Shown: piece after piece, positions 62,265-64,000 of the stretch
Layout: every line of letters starts with the position of its first letter
Numbering within the stretch: the first letter of the stretch is position 1
NCBI RefSeq assembly: GCF_003732225.1
Contig: NZ_MOBJ01000019.1
Span: 1-64,000, forward strand
Direction: 5' to 3'
Length of the DNA stretch: 64,000 bases
DNA from: Pseudomonas brassicacearum
Lineage (GTDB): Bacteria; Pseudomonadota; Gammaproteobacteria; Pseudomonadales; Pseudomonadaceae
Notes under the pieces: generated by a model
The model's input: the letters and a program-made list of their open reading frames with translations, nothing else
Database searches by the model: none
Told to the model about the DNA's origin: nothing
Position numbers and translations under genes: made by a program

Positions 62265-64000
62265 GCAAGTGGGTTATCGGCACGCAGTAGTTCAGCCACG
62301 GCAAACGCTTCCACTGGCCGGCTGATCAGGTAGCCCTGCACCTCATCGCATAACTCGGCCTTGAGGAACTCAAGCTGCTCCGCACGTTCGACCCCCTCTG
62401 CCACGACCTTGAGCGACAGACCGTGCGCCATGGCGATAATTGCCCGGGTAATCGCCGCGTCTTCACCGCCCTCGCCCAGCCCGCGGATAAACGCCTGATC
62501 GATCTTCACGTAGTCCACAGGGATACGCTTGAGGTAGCTTAGCGACGAATAACCGGTGCCAAAATCGTCGATTGCCAGTTTCACCCCCAGATCACGTAAC
62601 TGCTGGAAGGTCGTGATGATGTGCTCGACGCTGTCCAGCAACTGACTTTCGGTCAGCTCCAGTTCCAGGTAGTGCGGCGCCAGGCCAGTTTCCTCAAGCA
62701 CCTGACGCACCAGGCTGACCAGTTTGCCCTGACGCAGCTGGTGGACCGACAGATTGACCGAAACCCGAATCGGCTCCAGGCCCTGACGCTGCCACTCGCA
62801 CGCTTGCCAGCAGGCCTGACGTAGCACGAACTCACCAATCGGCCCGATCAGCCCCGTCTCTTCCGCCAGACCGATGAAGTCCCCCGGCGGCACCCGCCCC
62901 ATGGTCGGATGATCCCAGCGCACCAGCGCTTCGGCGGCGTTCAGGCGGCCGGTGGCGAGGCAGAGTTTGGGCTGGTAAAACACCTTCAACTGCTTTTCTT
63001 CGATGGCCTTGCGCAGCTGGTTTTCCAGTTGCAAGCGCTCAAGGGTGCTGGCCTGCAGGCTGTCGGTGTAGAACTGGAAATTGTTCCCGCCCAGGTGCTT
63101 GGCATGCTGCATGGCCATGTTCGATTGGCTGACCAACGCGGAAATTTCTCGCGCGTTGTCCGGCAACATGCTGATGCCCATCGACGCACTGACCACCAGT
63201 TCATGGCCGTCAACGGTCAGCGGCAAGCGCAGCTTGGTCGATAATCGGGTGGCGACTCGCGCCAGGCTCGACAGGTTGCCATAAGCGTCGAACAGCACCG
63301 CGAACTCGTCGCCGGACAAACGTGCAATGGTGTCCGCCTCCGGTAACGCGTTGACCAGACGCCGCGCCATTTTCTGCAACATCTGATCGGCGACTTCATG
63401 GCCAAGGCTGTCGTTGAGCAATTTGAAACGGTCCAGATTGATGTGTAGCAGCGCCAGACTCCGGCCGCCCTGCCGTACCCGTTGATGGGCCTCATGCAGG
63501 CGCTCGCGAAACAACGAGCGGTTGGCCAGCCCGGTCAGTTCGTCGTAATGGGTCAGGTAGCGCATACGCTCTTCGGATTCGCGCCGGGCTGATAGATCGG
63601 CGAAGAAGCCTACGATATGGCTGACATTTCCCCGAGCATCGCGCACTACGTTCAGTTGCAGCCATTGCGGATAGAGCTCGCCGTTTTTGCGCGCCTCCAC
63701 CAACTCGCCCTGCCAACTGCCATGTTGCTCCAACGCCTGATGGATCGCCGGATAGTGCCGTCGCGCGTCACGACTGCACGGCAACTCGACCACATTGCGC
63801 CCCAGCAAGTCTTCAATCTGATACCCGGTGACCCGGCTGAACGCCTGATTGACCGCGATCAACGCGTAATCCGGGTCAAAAATCACAATGCCTTCGCTGG
63901 CGGCTTCAAACACCGTCGCCGCCAGTTGTCGCTGTTCTTCCAGGCCTTTGCTGGCGCTGATATCACGCCGGGTGCCGACCATGCGGATCACCCGTCCGTT
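62261..64000 (-). CDS. PAS-GGDEF-EAL signalling protein (5' end outside window)
   Basis: At least 579 residues are visible and the frame runs off the window. The first residues, RMVGTRRDISASK, are the end of a PAS domain, followed by a complete PAS domain (about 25-140), a GGDEF domain (about 145-305) and an EAL domain (about 320-570). The cyclase motif reads RLSGDEFAVL, so the first Gly of GGDEF is Ser; the EAL motif is intact (EALVRWDHP, and the metal and catalytic segments IDDFGTGYSSLSYLKR and VAEGVE). It probably breaks down c-di-GMP at the membrane or in the cytoplasm, with the GGDEF part as possible GTP sensor. The stop codon lies inside a repeat. Confidence 0.93.
   Translation of the reverse strand, partial: NGRVIRMVGTRRDISASKGLEEQRQLAATVFEAASEGIVIFDPDYALIAVNQAFSRVTGYQIEDLLGRNVVELPCSRDARRHYPAIHQALEQHGSWQGELVEARKNGELYPQWLQLNVVRDARGNVSHIVGFFADLSARRESEERMRYLTHYDELTGLANRSLFRERLHEAHQRVRQGGRSLALLHINLDRFKLLNDSLGHEVADQMLQKMARRLVNALPEADTIARLSGDEFAVLFDAYGNLSSLARVATRLSTKLRLPLTVDGHELVVSASMGISMLPDNAREISALVSQSNMAMQHAKHLGGNNFQFYTDSLQASTLERLQLENQLRKAIEEKQLKVFYQPKLCLATGRLNAAEALVRWDHPTMGRVPPGDFIGLAEETGLIGPIGEFVLRQACWQACEWQRQGLEPIRVSVNLSVHQLRQGKLVSLVRQVLEETGLAPHYLELELTESQLLDSVEHIITTFQQLRDLGVKLAIDDFGTGYSSLSYLKRIPVDYVKIDQAFIRGLGEGGEDAAITRAIIAMAHGLSLKVVAEGVERAEQLEFLKAELCDEVQGYLISRPVEAFAVAELLRADNPLA

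Overview
The window looks like a chromosomal segment of a fluorescent-group Pseudomonas. The evidence is GC-rich coding, ten paired copies of a REP palindrome with core GTGGGAGCGAGCTTGCTCGC, and a gene order that, from memory of P. aeruginosa, follows the PA5348-PA5442 region (hupN, rubredoxin genes, ubiCA, phoBR, a CorC-like gene, an M23 peptidase, a response regulator, phoU-pstBACS, purEK, aspA, pycAB, pycR). No rRNA, tRNA, CRISPR array or insertion-sequence transposase was recognised.

Layout. 1-5.7 kb: 3' part of an RHS polymorphic toxin with an HNH-like tip, its immunity gene, and a decayed tail with two RHS core fragments, an Imm11-like gene and a Cys-rich gene split by an in-frame TGA. 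5.8-9.8 kb: hupN, rubredoxin reductase, rubredoxin, ubiC-ubiA and a small secreted protein. 9.9-24.7 kb: the phosphate region, phoB-phoR at one end and pstS, pstC-pstA-pstB-phoU at the other, with PHO boxes before phoB, pstC and pstS. Between them lie a CNNM/CorC-type membrane protein, an M23 peptidase, a HigBA-type toxin-antitoxin pair, a DUF6124 gene with a structured leader and a CheY-like regulator. 25-30.7 kb: an MHS transporter, thioesterase, sugar-phosphate mutarotase, two small envelope proteins, and purK-purE behind a possible attenuator. 31-36.7 kb: an aspartate/asparagine cluster (LysR regulator, aspA, AGCS symporter, type I asparaginase). 36.8-40.3 kb: an acetylpolyamine cluster (AraC regulator, deacetylase, polyamine-binding protein). 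40.5-49.8 kb: two tandem, mutually homologous proteins of about 1,530 residues in the dermonecrotic-toxin-like DUF6543 group. 49.9-53.3 kb: a MocR regulator divergent from a PaiB-like gene and two acetyltransferases. 53.4-56.3 kb: a repeat-rich gap and a type V autotransporter. 56.4-64 kb: pycB-pycA, the LysR regulator pycR, an RpiR/HexR-like regulator with a HexR-type operator, and a partial PAS-GGDEF-EAL protein.

How the parts work together. PhoR senses phosphate through PstSCAB-PhoU and phosphorylates PhoB, which would act at the three PHO boxes. AspA, the AGCS carrier and the asparaginase together feed Asn/Asp nitrogen and carbon to fumarate, and PycAB refills oxaloacetate. The most unusual parts are the RHS tail, the tandem giant proteins and several unexplained non-coding structures: the purE leader hairpin, the 158-bp palindrome after phoR, the DUF6124 leader, and a 12-bp repeat rich in DnaA-box-like 9-mers inside the MocR gene.
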